DNA of 64,000 bases from MH13 sp042140245 (GCF_042140245.1 NZ_CP159483.1:1426001-1490000), one strand, 5' to 3'; numbered from the stretch's first letter, positions 25,156 through 34,879 are shown. Notes: generated from the letters alone by a model not told the origin. Program-made: numbers and translations.

Positions 25156-26574
25156 TTAGGCTGCTTCAGCCAGTTTCTGCGCTTTGGCCACGGCATCATC
25201 AATGGTGCCGACCATGTAGAACGCAGCTTCTGGCAGGTGATCATATTCGCCATCAACAACCGCCTTGAACGAGCGGATTGTGTCTTCAAGCGAAACGAAG
25301 ATGCCGGGTGAGCCGGTGAAGACTTCGGCCACAAAGAATGGTTGTGACAGGAAGCGCTCAATTTTACGGGCGCGGGCCACAGTCAGTTTATCTTCTTCTG
25401 ACAGCTCATCCATGCCGAGAATGGCAATGATGTCTTGCAGCGACTTGTAGCGCTGGAGCATTTCTTGGACGCCACGTGCGACTTCATAGTGCTCATCGCC
25501 AATGATCTGCGGGTCGAGCATACGTGAGGTGGAGTCCAGCGGATCCACAGCCGGATAAATGCCCTTTTCAGAGATCGCGCGGTTTAGCACGGTCGTCGCA
25601 TCCAAGTGAGCGAACGAGGTGGCAGGCGCCGGATCGGTCAAGTCATCGGCAGGTACGTAAATGGCTTGCACCGAGGTCACAGACCCTTTGGTGGTGGTGG
25701 TGATGCGCTCTTGCAGGGCGCCCATGTCGGTGGCCAGCGTTGGCTGATAGCCCACAGCCGATGGAATACGACCTAGAAGCGCCGACACCTCAGAGCCTGC
25801 CTGGGTGAAGCGGAAGATGTTATCGACAAAGAACAGCACGTCCTGGCCTTCATCACGGAACTGTTCAGCGATGGTCAGACCCGACAGTGCCACACGGGCA
25901 CGGGCACCAGGAGGCTCGTTCATCTGGCCGAACACGAGAGCCGCTTTTGAGCCTTCGCCGCCACCTTCTTTGTTCACGCCGGATTCGATCATCTCCCAGT
26001 AAAGGTCGTTGCCTTCACGGGTGCGCTCACCCACGCCAGCGAACACGGAGTAACCACCGTGCGCCTTAGCGACGTTGTTGATGAGTTCCTGAATAAGAAC
26101 GGTTTTGCCAACACCAGCACCGCCGAAGAGGCCGATCTTACCGCCACGGGCGTAAGGGGCCAAAAGGTCGACAACCTTAATGCCGGTGACCAGAATTTCA
26201 GCTTCCGTCGACTGCTCGGAGAAGGATGGAGCCGGCGCGTGAATGGGACGGGTCGTCTCGTGTGCGACAGGGCCGGCATCATCGATGGGCTCGCCGATCA
26301 CGTTCATGATGCGGCCGAGTGTTCCGGTGCCCACTGGCACTTGGATTGGTGCGCCCGTGTCGGACACCGGCTGGCCGCGAACCAAACCTTCTGAGGTGTC
26401 CATAGCGATACAGCGTACGGCGTTTTCGCCAAGGTGCTGCGCCACTTCCAAGACGAGGCGGTTGCCATTGTTGTCGGTTTCAAGTGCGTTCAGGATCGGC
26501 GGCAGTTCGCCATCGAACTGCACGTCAACGACGGCCCCGATCACCTGATATACGCGCCCTGTTGCATCTGCCAT
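25156..26574 (-). CDS. atpD: ATP synthase F1 beta subunit
   Basis: The catalytic beta subunit (472 residues) binds nucleotide through Walker A GGAGVGKT and carries the VGERTREGND segment and the ALLGRIPSAVGYQPTLATDMG signature. The ATG is preceded by GGAG at seven bases; a GTG four codons upstream overlaps that ribosome-binding site and is rejected. It sits between atpG and atpC. Confidence 0.98.
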   Translation of the reverse strand: MADATGRVYQVIGAVVDVQFDGELPPILNALETDNNGNRLVLEVAQHLGENAVRCIAMDTSEGLVRGQPVSDTGAPIQVPVGTGTLGRIMNVIGEPIDDAGPVAHETTRPIHAPAPSFSEQSTEAEILVTGIKVVDLLAPYARGGKIGLFGGAGVGKTVLIQELINNVAKAHGGYSVFAGVGERTREGNDLYWEMIESGVNKEGGGEGSKAALVFGQMNEPPGARARVALSGLTIAEQFRDEGQDVLFFVDNIFRFTQAGSEVSALLGRIPSAVGYQPTLATDMGALQERITTTTKGSVTSVQAIYVPADDLTDPAPATSFAHLDATTVLNRAISEKGIYPAVDPLDSTSRMLDPQIIGDEHYEVARGVQEMLQRYKSLQDIIAILGMDELSEEDKLTVARARKIERFLSQPFFVAEVFTGSPGIFVSLEDTIRSFKAVVDGEYDHLPEAAFYMVGTIDDAVAKAQKLAEAA

Positions 26575-26598
26575 GAGAAGCTCCACTAAGGTAGTTGT

Positions 26599-27471
26599 TT
26601 AGAGCGCTTCAGCGCCCGAAATAATTTCGATCAGTTCTTTGGTAATCTGGGCTTGGCGCTGCCTGTTGTAGGAGAGCGTCAGTCCATCAATCATTTCACC
26701 CGCATTGCGGGTTGCGTTGTCCATGGCGGCCATGCGCGCGCCTTGTTCAGATGCTGCGTTTTCAAGCAGTGCTTTGAACACTTGGACAGTGAGGTTGCGC
26801 GGCAAGAGATCATCCAAAATGGCGTTCTCGTCCGGCTCATACTCATAGAAAATCGGGTCTTCAGACACTTCAAACTTGGCCGGGATGAGCTGGTGCGCCG
26901 TTGGCACCTGTGAAATCACCGATTTGAAGGCTGCGTAGTACAGCGTGCAGACATCGAATTCGCCAGCTTCAAACATCTCCATGATTTTGGTGGAGACTTC
27001 TTCAGCTTGGACATAGCCGACCGACTTCACGCCGCGAAACTCAATCGTATCGACAATGCGAGAGGCCATATCGCGTTTGAGCTGATCGTGACCTTTCTTG
27101 CCGACAGTGAGCAGTTTCACCTCTTTGCCTTCGTCAATCAGCTTACGCGCTTCTTGGCGTGCAAGGCGAACGATGGACGAGTTGAAACCGCCGCAAAGGC
27201 CGCGCTCGGCCGTCGCAACAACCAGCAGATGGACCTTGTCTGAGCCGGTACCGGCAATCAGTGGCGATGCTCCTTCACCACCACCGGACATCTGACCGGC
27301 AGCGAGATTGGAGAGAACGGCGCTCATCTTATCGGCATAGGGCCGAGCAGCCTCAGCAGATGTTTGTGCGCGGCGCAACTTGGCCGCCGCAACCATCTGC
27401 ATGGCTTTGGTGATCTTGCGCGTCGCCGTCACAGACGCGATGCGATTGCGCAGGTCCTTCAACGATGGCAT
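26599..27471 (-). CDS. atpG: ATP synthase F1 gamma subunit
   Basis: The gamma subunit (290 residues) forms the rotating central stalk. The N-terminal helix MPSLKDLRNRIASVTATRKI and the C-terminal MDNATRNAGEMIDGLTLSYN both match the family's conserved coiled-coil ends. Spacing to atpA and atpD is about 25-30 bp, in the usual order. Confidence 0.98.
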   Translation of the reverse strand: MPSLKDLRNRIASVTATRKITKAMQMVAAAKLRRAQTSAEAARPYADKMSAVLSNLAAGQMSGGGEGASPLIAGTGSDKVHLLVVATAERGLCGGFNSSIVRLARQEARKLIDEGKEVKLLTVGKKGHDQLKRDMASRIVDTIEFRGVKSVGYVQAEEVSTKIMEMFEAGEFDVCTLYYAAFKSVISQVPTAHQLIPAKFEVSEDPIFYEYEPDENAILDDLLPRNLTVQVFKALLENAASEQGARMAAMDNATRNAGEMIDGLTLSYNRQRQAQITKELIEIISGAEAL

Positions 27472-27502
27472 TGGGCCTTAAGCCTCCACGTACGTCTTCA
27501 GC

Positions 27503-29032
27503 TTAAGCGAAGTTCTTCAGGAATTCATCGAGGGTGGAACGCAGCTTGGCGTCAACCTCATCGGAAACCTTGGCTTCATCGCGAATGGTGTTGAGAACAT
27601 CGCCATGCTTGTCGCGCATTAGGCCGAGGAACTTCTGCTCGAAGTCACCAACCTGAGACACATCAACCTTATCGAGATAGCCATTCACACCAGCGAAGAT
27701 GACAACGACTTGCTCTTCGGTTTTCAGCGGCGAGAACTGTGGCTGCTTCAACAATTCGGTCAAGCGTGCGCCGCGTGCCAGCAATTGCTGGGTGGTGGCA
27801 TCGAGGTCGGAACCGAACTGCGCAAAGGCCGCCATCTCGCGGTACTGAGCAAGCTCACCCTTAATCTTACCGGCGACCTGTTTCATGGCCTTCACCTGCG
27901 CGGCAGAGCCCACACGTGACACCGACAGACCAACGTTCACGGCTGGGCGGATACCTTGGAAGAAGAGATCACTCTCCAAGAAGATCTGACCATCGGTAAT
28001 CGAAATCACGTTGGTTGGGATAAACGCAGACACGTCGTTGCCTTGCGTTTCGATCACAGGAAGCGCGGTGAGCGACCCTGAGCCGAAATCATCGTTCATC
28101 TTCGCAGCACGCTCGAGCAAGCGGGAATGGAGATAGAACACATCGCCTGGGAACGCTTCGCGGCCTGGTGGGCGACGCAGAAGCAAAGACATCTGGCGGT
28201 AAGAGACGGCCTGTTTGGACAGATCGTCATAAGCGATCACAGCGTGCATACCGTTATCGCGGAAATATTCGCCCATGGCGCAACCAGCAAACGGTGCAAT
28301 GAACTGCATCGGCGCCGGATCAGAGGCGGTTGCGGCAATCACAATGGAATATTCCATCGCGCCGCGCTCTTCGAGAATTTTCACCAGCTGCGCAACGGTG
28401 GAGCGCTTCTGGCCGACCGCGACGTAGACGCAATAGAGCTTCTTGCTCTCATCATCGCCATCGTTGAGCGGCTTCTGGTTGAGGAAGGTGTCGAGGATGA
28501 TCGCGGTTTTACCGGTTTGACGGTCACCAATGATCAGCTCGCGCTGGCCACGGCCAATCGGGATCAAGGCATCCACGGCTTTGAGGCCGGTAGACATGGG
28601 CTCATGCACCGATTTGCGTGGGATGATGCCTGGCGCTTTGACGTCCACCTGACGCATTTCAGCGCCTTCGATGGGGCCTTTGCCGTCAATGGGGTTGCCA
28701 AGGCCATCGACAACGCGGCCGAGCAGTCCTTTGCCGACCGGCACTTCCACAATGTTACCGGTACGCTTGACCGTATCGCCTTCTTTAATGCCGCGGTCAT
28801 CGCCGAACAACACAACGCCGACATTGTCGCTTTCCAGGTTCAAGGCCATGCCCTGAATACCGCCTGGGAATTCGACCATTTCACCGGCCTGCACCTTATC
28901 GAGGCCATAGACGCGGGCGATACCATCACCGACGGACAGCACCTGTCCGACTTCCGTCACTTCGGCTTCTTTGCCAAAGCTTGCGATCTGATCCTTCAGG
29001 ATTGCAGAAATTTCAGCGGCGCGAAGTTCCAT
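27503..29032 (-). CDS. atpA: ATP synthase F1 alpha subunit
   Basis: The non-catalytic alpha subunit (509 residues) shows Walker A GDRQTGKTA, the PGREAFPGDVFYLHSRLLERAAK segment, split here by eye from the alpha-type signature, and the N-terminal helix that meets the delta subunit. The start codon overlaps the atpH stop (ATGA), so the two are translationally coupled. Confidence 0.98.
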   Translation of the reverse strand: MELRAAEISAILKDQIASFGKEAEVTEVGQVLSVGDGIARVYGLDKVQAGEMVEFPGGIQGMALNLESDNVGVVLFGDDRGIKEGDTVKRTGNIVEVPVGKGLLGRVVDGLGNPIDGKGPIEGAEMRQVDVKAPGIIPRKSVHEPMSTGLKAVDALIPIGRGQRELIIGDRQTGKTAIILDTFLNQKPLNDGDDESKKLYCVYVAVGQKRSTVAQLVKILEERGAMEYSIVIAATASDPAPMQFIAPFAGCAMGEYFRDNGMHAVIAYDDLSKQAVSYRQMSLLLRRPPGREAFPGDVFYLHSRLLERAAKMNDDFGSGSLTALPVIETQGNDVSAFIPTNVISITDGQIFLESDLFFQGIRPAVNVGLSVSRVGSAAQVKAMKQVAGKIKGELAQYREMAAFAQFGSDLDATTQQLLARGARLTELLKQPQFSPLKTEEQVVVIFAGVNGYLDKVDVSQVGDFEQKFLGLMRDKHGDVLNTIRDEAKVSDEVDAKLRSTLDEFLKNFA

Positions 29033-29589
29033 CAGCCAGCCTCTTTCATAGCATATTTCAATTGGTTGAGTTTTGTCTTCAAGGACGTGTCGATCATCCG
29101 CGAACCGACCTTCACAACAAGGCCGCCGAGGATGGAGGGGTCAACTGTCTCGCTGAGCGTGACGTTGCTGCCCAATTTTTCTTTCAAGGATGCCGATAGC
29201 TCCTTGCGCTGCGCTGCGGTGAGCGCGATGGCCGATGTGACCTCGGCGGAAATCTCGCCGCGGTTTTCAGCTGCCATCTGTTTGAAGGCTTTGATCATGC
29301 CAGGTAGGGCAAACAGCCGCCGATTGTCGGCAACCACGCCAACAAACTGCGCGGTCAAGTCTTTGGCACCGGCCTTGTCCAAAACGGCGGCCATTGCTTT
29401 GCCCTGGGCTTCTTTGGTGAAAGCAGGGCTTTCGACCAAACGCCGCAAGTCGGCGCTTTCATCAAGAAGGGTTTGAATGCCATCAAGATCGGATTCGACG
29501 GCGTCGATGGCTTTGGCGCCATCGGCAAGCTCAAACAGCGCTGCAGCGTAACGTCCTGCAACACCGGAAGTCAGGGATGATGACGACAA
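29032..29589 (-). CDS. atpH: ATP synthase F1 delta subunit
   Basis: The 185-residue delta subunit links the F1 head to the peripheral stalk. It has the N-terminal helical bundle (GVAGRYAAALFELADG) and the C-terminal GGLVVKVGSRMIDTSLKTKLNQL motif of the OSCP/delta family. It is the first gene of the operon. As usual in alphaproteobacteria, the Fo genes are elsewhere. Confidence 0.97.
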   Translation of the reverse strand: MSSSSLTSGVAGRYAAALFELADGAKAIDAVESDLDGIQTLLDESADLRRLVESPAFTKEAQGKAMAAVLDKAGAKDLTAQFVGVVADNRRLFALPGMIKAFKQMAAENRGEISAEVTSAIALTAAQRKELSASLKEKLGSNVTLSETVDPSILGGLVVKVGSRMIDTSLKTKLNQLKYAMKEAG

Positions 29590-29725
29590 TGGAGCCCCAG
29601 CTGGTAAGTCGGATGTGACGAGGTTAGCGAGGGGTCGATGAGACCCGACGTAACGTGTTGAAATTCTTTAAAATTTCCGTGCTTAGGCCTTTGAGAGAAA
29701 GGCGTTTTTCCCGGAAAGCGCGTGG

Positions 29726-29754
29726 GAATTAACACAGGGTTTCCTGGGACGCAA
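29726..29754 (-). promoter_or_regulatory. Possible promoter of the atp operon
   Basis: On the minus strand TTGCGT and TAATTC are separated by 17 bases, which would start transcription about 130 nt before atpH. The leader would contain a GAAATT/AATTTC palindrome of unknown purpose. The boxes are only fair matches to the housekeeping consensus. Confidence 0.35.
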
Positions 29755-29828
29755 CCAAGCCTAAAGGGCAAACATGTCGCGGGGCAGACGACCTTTGGCG
29801 GACAAGCGAGGCTGAGATGTTGGCTGAA

Positions 29829-30203
29829 TTAGAAAAGAGCAGGCAGGTTGATGCCCAAAAGCAGCACGGCAAAGACCACTTCAACGGCGAAAAAGATCAC
29901 CGGTTTGCCTGTGTTGGCTTTGTCGAACATCACGGACATACCGCGCCCGATCGCTGCACCGGCCCATAGTGCTCCAAGCACAACATACGCTACCGGCGAG
30001 CCGATGAGCAGAGCGCCGATTGCGCCGCCAACCCACACGCCGCCCGAAGCTGCTCGGACCTCAGACTTGGCAAGGCCGGTGTCGTCGGTCGCAGCAACAC
30101 CGATATATTCCATCGTCTGGACGGGACGCAGCAAGCCGAAAAGCCCCAACCCAATGGTGCCAAGGGCAAGAAGAATGTTGAGGCCGTTGGCAATGAGATC
30201 CAT
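29829..30203 (-). CDS. DUF4345-like small membrane protein
   Basis: The 124 residues form about four hydrophobic segments. The motif SEVRAASGGVWVGGAIGALL, followed by a second GALWAGAAIGRGMSVMFD, resembles the DUF4345 family of small integral membrane proteins of unknown function. It lies between priA and atpH on the same strand, about 100 bp after priA. There is no sign of a link to ATP synthase beyond position. Confidence 0.75.
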   Translation of the reverse strand: MDLIANGLNILLALGTIGLGLFGLLRPVQTMEYIGVAATDDTGLAKSEVRAASGGVWVGGAIGALLIGSPVAYVVLGALWAGAAIGRGMSVMFDKANTGKPVIFFAVEVVFAVLLLGINLPALF

Positions 30204-30303
30204 GGGTTGGGCTCCGAAAAGAACGCAGGGAAAGTTGGGGGGATATGCGGGCGTTCTTGAAAGTCTTTACGCGCCCTGGTCAACGCTGGTTCACCGTCAG
30301 TGA

Positions 30304-32523
30304 TCAAACAAAACTTTGTGGATCAACATCCACATCAATCCGCATGTCGCCGCGCGTCCGGTCAGACTTGGCAAGCCAAGCCTTGACGAAGCTTTGCGTT
30401 TCTCGCCCCCGCGGCCCGCGCACCAACAGTCTTTGTCGGTGACGCCCGCGCAACATGGCAAGCGGTGCATCCACCGGGCCTAGCACATCGATGGTCTCTG
30501 GTGAGCGTGCGATGGCTTTAAGATGATTGGCATGGGCTTTGACAGCACCAGCGTCGGTGCCGGACACAATGACGGCGACAAAGCGAACAAAGGGCGGCAG
30601 ATGGGCGCGTTGGCGCGCAGCTTCTTCTAGCGCGTAGAAGCGTTCAGCGTCATGCGCCAGCAGGGCCTGGAGAACGGGATGATCGGGCATGTGGGTTTGG
30701 ATGAGACCGATGCCGGGCTTTTCAGCTCGCCCAGCGCGCCCTGTTACTTGTGTGAGCAGTTGAAAGGTGCGTTCCACCGCGCGTGGATCGCCTTGTCCAA
30801 ATCCAACGTCAGCGTCGACCACACCAACCAGCGTGAGACCTGGGAAGTTATGGCCCTTGGCCACCAGTTGGGTGCCGACCACAATGTCCACCTCACCGCC
30901 GGCGACGGCTTCCAATTCTGCCTTAAGACGTTTTGGGCCACCCATCATATCGGAGGACAGCACCAAGGTACGAGCGTCTGGAAAACGGGTGGCGACCTCC
31001 TCGGCAATGCGTTCCACGCCTGGGCCCGAGGGCACCAATGTGTTGGCATTGCCGCATTCCGGGCAAACTGTCGGCATCGGTTCGACATGGCCACAATGGT
31101 GGCAGTTGAGCGTTTGGGTGAAACGATGTTGAACCAGCCAGGCTGAGCACATAACGCATTCAAAGCGGTGACCGCAGGTGCGGCAGAGGGTGAGCGGGGC
31201 GTAGCCGCGTCGGTTCAAGAACAAGAGACTCTGTTCGCCGCGTTCCAGTGTGTCGTTGACGGCTTCTACCAGAGGCGGCGACAGCCACATACCGCGTTCG
31301 GGTGGTGTGCGACGCAGATCGATGGCGGCAAGGCTGGGCAAAGGTCGCGAGGCGTACCGCGCAGGCAGAGGGACATGGCGATAGCGCCCCGCCTTGGCGT
31401 TGATGCGGCTTTCCACCGATGGCGTGGCGGAGGCGAGAATCACCTGCGCTTTTTCAAAGCGTGCCCGCACAATGGCCATATCGCGGGCATTGTAGCTCAC
31501 CCACTCTTCTTGCTTGTAGGCTGCCTCATGCTCCTCATCGATGATGATAAGACCGATGTCTTCGAATGGCAGATAGAGCGCGGAGCGTGCGCCGATCACC
31601 ACTTTGATCTTACCTTCAGCTGTCCCGCGCCAGACCTGACGGCGGGTTTTGGGCGTGATGCCAGAATGCCATTCGCCAGGCATGGCACCAAAGCGCTCAG
31701 CGAAGCGATCAAGAAGGGCGGCTGTCAGAGCAATCTCCGGCAACAGGATCAGCGCCTGGCGGCCTTGGCGTAGCGTGTTGGCGATGGCCTCAAAATAGAC
31801 CTCCGTCTTGCCCGAGCCGGTAACACCCTCCAGCAGCGCGACATCAAGGGAGCCGTCCTTTGGCCCTTCGGCTATCAGCGCGTGCACCGCATCGGCCTGA
31901 CCTTCGGTGAGTGTGCGTGGATCAAAGTCCGGGTCGGGTTCAATGCGGCCCGGTTCGCGCTGAACTTGCAGTGTTTCCAGCGTTCCGGTCTTCACCAACC
32001 CATCGATCACAGCGGTGGAAACGCCAGCTAAGTCAGCTAGGCCGGGCTTGGTGTAGGCATCTGCGCCGGTGATGACGTCGAGAACCTTTTGGCGCGCCGG
32101 TGTCATGCGTTCTGGCGGATCGCCCGCTCTGCGAACGGCCGTTACGGGCGGATCACGCTGCATCAGCTCTTCACCACGCGTGACCATGCGTGCCACCATG
32201 CCAGGGGCTGAGAGTGTCCAATCGGCGACCCAATCAATGAATTGGCGCAACGGCTCACGGATCGGGGGCGCATCCACCACAGCCTCAATGGGCTTCAGGC
32301 GCTTGGGGTTCACCTCGTCATGGCTTTGCCCCCAAACGGTTCCGAGTACCAAACGCTTGCCAAGCGGCACTTTGACGATGCTACCATCCACCACGTTCTG
32401 CCCTTCAGCTACTTGATAGGTGAGCGCCGTGGGCATCGGTGCTGGCACCATGACCGATACGTTGGTGCCAGCTGCATGCGGCTGCGACGAATCAATCGGT
32501 GCTGAAGGGGATGACGGAAGCAT
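30304..32523 (-). CDS. priA: Primosomal replication-restart helicase PriA
   Basis: PriA binds abandoned forks and reloads the replicative helicase. The 739 residues have an N-terminal DNA-binding part, Walker A GVTGSGKTEVYFE, DEEHEAAYKQEE (Walker B), zinc-binding cysteines CRTCGHRFECVMC and CHHCGH...CPECG, and the helicase motif QVTGRAGRAEKPG. The full domain set is present. It is divergent from the transaldolase-like gene with 67 bp between. The fsa-priA-atpH neighbourhood is common in Hyphomicrobiales. Confidence 0.97.
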   Translation of the reverse strand: MLPSSPSAPIDSSQPHAAGTNVSVMVPAPMPTALTYQVAEGQNVVDGSIVKVPLGKRLVLGTVWGQSHDEVNPKRLKPIEAVVDAPPIREPLRQFIDWVADWTLSAPGMVARMVTRGEELMQRDPPVTAVRRAGDPPERMTPARQKVLDVITGADAYTKPGLADLAGVSTAVIDGLVKTGTLETLQVQREPGRIEPDPDFDPRTLTEGQADAVHALIAEGPKDGSLDVALLEGVTGSGKTEVYFEAIANTLRQGRQALILLPEIALTAALLDRFAERFGAMPGEWHSGITPKTRRQVWRGTAEGKIKVVIGARSALYLPFEDIGLIIIDEEHEAAYKQEEWVSYNARDMAIVRARFEKAQVILASATPSVESRINAKAGRYRHVPLPARYASRPLPSLAAIDLRRTPPERGMWLSPPLVEAVNDTLERGEQSLLFLNRRGYAPLTLCRTCGHRFECVMCSAWLVQHRFTQTLNCHHCGHVEPMPTVCPECGNANTLVPSGPGVERIAEEVATRFPDARTLVLSSDMMGGPKRLKAELEAVAGGEVDIVVGTQLVAKGHNFPGLTLVGVVDADVGFGQGDPRAVERTFQLLTQVTGRAGRAEKPGIGLIQTHMPDHPVLQALLAHDAERFYALEEAARQRAHLPPFVRFVAVIVSGTDAGAVKAHANHLKAIARSPETIDVLGPVDAPLAMLRGRHRQRLLVRGPRGRETQSFVKAWLAKSDRTRGDMRIDVDVDPQSFV

Positions 32524-32590
32524 TGAGACACGTTAGACGAGCGGCAACGGAGCGGGTAGCCCGCAGATCACCAGCGTAAGGATCAAAGTG

Positions 32591-33247
32591 ATGAAGTTTT
32601 TCGTGGACACCGCCGACACCAACGACATTGCCGAATTGAACGATTTGGGCCTTCTGGATGGGGTGACAACCAATCCATCGCTGATTGCCAAATCGGGCCG
32701 CGACTTCAAGGAAGTAATCGCCGAAATCTGTGGTTTGGTCGAAGGCCCTGTGTCGGCTGAAGTCACCGCGCTGGATGCCGACGGCATGATCAAGGAAGGC
32801 AAGGAGCTTGCCAAGATTGCCAAGAATGTGACGGTAAAAGTGCCGCTGACCCTGGACGGGCTGAAAGCCTGCAAGGCGCTTTCTGGCGAAGGCACGATGG
32901 TCAATGTCACGCTTTGTTTCTCCGCCAATCAGGCGCTGCTCGCCGCCAAATGCGGTGCGACCTTCATCTCGCCCTTCATCGGACGTCTGGACGATATCAA
33001 CATTGATGGCATGGAGCTGATCGCTGACATCCGTGCGATCTATGACAATTATCCTGCGCTTGAGACTGAAATTCTTGCCGCTTCCATCCGCACGGCCAAC
33101 CATGTGAAGCAGGCGGCCATCATTGGCGCTGATGTCGCGACCATTCCACCTGCGGTTTTGAAGGGTCTTGCCAAACACCCGCTGACCGACAAAGGCATCG
33201 ATGCGTTCATGGCCGATTGGGCCAAGACTGGTCAGAGTATCCTCTAA
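32591..33247 (+). CDS. Transaldolase-like protein (fructose-6-phosphate aldolase subfamily)
   Basis: This 218-residue, single-barrel protein matches the short transaldolase/FSA (TalC) family: MKFFVDTADTNDI at the start, DGVTTNPSLIAKSGRDF, and the Schiff-base lysine Lys83 in VTVKVPLT. Short family members act either as transaldolases in the pentose phosphate pathway or as fructose-6-phosphate aldolases; sequence alone does not decide. The ATG is used rather than an adjacent in-frame GTG. Its end overlaps the convergent GNAT gene by four bases. Confidence 0.93.
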   Translation: MKFFVDTADTNDIAELNDLGLLDGVTTNPSLIAKSGRDFKEVIAEICGLVEGPVSAEVTALDADGMIKEGKELAKIAKNVTVKVPLTLDGLKACKALSGEGTMVNVTLCFSANQALLAAKCGATFISPFIGRLDDINIDGMELIADIRAIYDNYPALETEILAASIRTANHVKQAAIIGADVATIPPAVLKGLAKHPLTDKGIDAFMADWAKTGQSIL

Positions 33248-33759
33248 GAGCCTCTGACGCCGTTTGGATGGCGGCGCATGAAGGTCTGTTCGGTAACGGA
33301 CTGGCCCCAAGACGCGCCTTGTTGTTCCTTGGTCAGAACAAATCCTGCCCGCTCGTAAAGCGTGCGGGCAGCGTCCAGACCAGCAAAAGTGGATAGCTCA
33401 ACTGTTGGAAACTGCTGTTTATCACAGAAGCTCATCGCGCCATCCAAGAGGGTTTGACCAAGTCCTTGGCCGTGCTGGTTTGGGTCGACGATAAACCAGT
33501 GCAGCACCGCTGGTGCTTCCGGTGATGGTTGGCCGTCAATTGCAATGCTTGCGACGATTTCTCCGTTGTGAGTTGCCCACCAGATTTCGTTGTTCGGATG
33601 GTCGAGGCGGGCGATGAATGCCGCCAACTCTCTGGCCACCTTTGACTCAAAAGCTGCGCCGAACCCAACCGCTTTCGCATAGTAGGCTGCGTGAAGCGTG
33701 ACCACGCGGCCTATGAGTGTCGGCGTGTAACCGTGGCCAAAGATGAGGGGAGTGGTCAC
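33244..33759 (-). CDS. GNAT-family acetyltransferase
   Basis: This 171-residue N-acetyltransferase has the acetyl-CoA-binding motif VDPNQHGQGLGQTLLDGAM and a following LYERAGF turn typical of GNATs. The GTG start overlaps the stop of the upstream GNAT gene (GTGA), which marks translational coupling; an in-frame ATG 20 codons earlier lies inside that gene and is rejected. The substrate is unknown. Its 3' end overlaps the convergent transaldolase-like gene. Confidence 0.88.
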   Translation of the reverse strand: MTTPLIFGHGYTPTLIGRVVTLHAAYYAKAVGFGAAFESKVARELAAFIARLDHPNNEIWWATHNGEIVASIAIDGQPSPEAPAVLHWFIVDPNQHGQGLGQTLLDGAMSFCDKQQFPTVELSTFAGLDAARTLYERAGFVLTKEQQGASWGQSVTEQTFMRRHPNGVRGS

Positions 33760-34226
33760 AACACCTTCGTCATGAACACGGAGTTCGGGTCCAGTGTGTA
33801 ATCGCCAAACGGCGGGCATTCCGTGAAGCCGCGCTTGGCGTAGAGCTTGCGGGCCGGTTCGAAATAGTCGAACGACCCAGTTTCCAGAGAGAGGCGCTTA
33901 AGACCGTTCGCCTGCGCATGGGCGATCAGATGGTCAAGCATCTGCGCGCCAATGCCATTGCCACGTCGCGCTTCAACAGTGCGCATGGACTTTATCTCGC
34001 CATGGCGACGACCATCGGCCTCGGGTGCGATTTCTTTGACTGCGCCGATAACCAGCAAATCCTCTTCGTCCCAGCCAGCAAAGAAGGCGATTTCGGGTAC
34101 TTTTAGCCCGTCCAGATCGAGGGCATGGACACTGCCTGGCGGCGTGACCTCTATGTTTGTGTCCAGATGGAACTGCAACAGGTCGATGATGGCGGGATGA
34201 TCAAGATCACCAGGGATTATCTGCAT
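33756..34226 (-). CDS. GNAT-family acetyltransferase
   Basis: The 156 residues show GNAT motif A as VEARRGNGIGAQMLDHLIAHA and ARKLYAKRGFTECPPF near the end, common in PA4866/YafP-like acetyltransferases with the substrate open. It is 22 bp downstream of the XRE-cupin regulator and is coupled to the next GNAT by a GTGA overlap, so the three genes probably form one operon controlled by that regulator. Confidence 0.9.
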   Translation of the reverse strand: MQIIPGDLDHPAIIDLLQFHLDTNIEVTPPGSVHALDLDGLKVPEIAFFAGWDEEDLLVIGAVKEIAPEADGRRHGEIKSMRTVEARRGNGIGAQMLDHLIAHAQANGLKRLSLETGSFDYFEPARKLYAKRGFTECPPFGDYTLDPNSVFMTKVL

Positions 34227-34248
34227 GATGACAACTCGCTGTGGGGGG

Positions 34249-34815
34249 TTACTTGCGGGCCAGCGTCACCAGATAGGTGCAAGCTGATCCAGCCTTGTTT
34301 GCGAATGTGACGTCGCTGGTTTTGACCAGGCCTATGCTGTCGCCGGTTTCAAGCGTGTGAGCTTGGCCGAGGGTTTCGAGCGATAACGTGCCTTCCAGCA
34401 CGTGGATGACCTCCTTGATCCCATCAAACCCAGTTGAGGGGATGGTCACCGACGCACCGGCTGGCAGGTAGATCTTGGCCATTTCAATGGGATTGTTGGT
34501 GGCGCGAAACACCTGACGGCGCACATAGTGGGATTCAGGGTCTTCCCAAAGGGGTTGATCCTGCATGCGCTGCACGGCGCCGGTCTGTTGCTCGGCACGC
34601 ATCAAAAGCCCGGCCAGCGTGAGATCGAATGCGTTGGCAAGGCGCACCAAAACGCTGGCGGTGGGGCTCATCTCTCCGCGTTCAATCTTGGAGATGGCTG
34701 CTTTGGAGACATCCGACCGGGCGGCCAGATCGGTCATGGACCAGTGCCGCGCCTTGCGCTCCAGCTGAATGCGCCGCGCAATGGCTTGACCGGATGTGTC
34801 TACTAAAGTGTCCAT
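34249..34815 (-). CDS. XRE-family regulator with C-terminal cupin domain
   Basis: The 188 residues have an N-terminal helix-turn-helix of XRE type (about 12-66: MTDLAARSDVSKAAISKIERG) and a C-terminal cupin (about 105-186: IKEVIHVLEGTLSLETLGQ, LETGDSIGLV). XRE-cupin proteins commonly sense small metabolites through the cupin. A palindrome directly over the start region suggests self-repression. Two GNAT genes follow closely and are likely targets. Which effector it senses is not visible. Confidence 0.92.
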   Translation of the reverse strand: MDTLVDTSGQAIARRIQLERKARHWSMTDLAARSDVSKAAISKIERGEMSPTASVLVRLANAFDLTLAGLLMRAEQQTGAVQRMQDQPLWEDPESHYVRRQVFRATNNPIEMAKIYLPAGASVTIPSTGFDGIKEVIHVLEGTLSLETLGQAHTLETGDSIGLVKTSDVTFANKAGSACTYLVTLARK

Positions 34816-34835
34816 ATGTCCCTGATAGTGGACAT
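34808..34835. promoter_or_regulatory. Operator-like palindrome at the XRE-cupin start
   Basis: TGTCC-ATA-TGTCC-N8-GGACA: an inverted repeat ATGTCC/GGACAT with an extra direct TGTCC arm, reaching into the first codons of the regulator. Position and symmetry fit an autoregulatory operator. Confidence 0.5.
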
Positions 34836-34879
34836 TATGGGGTGGGTCAAGTAACAGCCCACCCCGTGCCGTAGGCGCG

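Noticed and set aside
28127..29476. A 449-codon open frame opposite atpA and atpH
   Set aside because: It is antisense to two certain genes and arises from their codon pattern.
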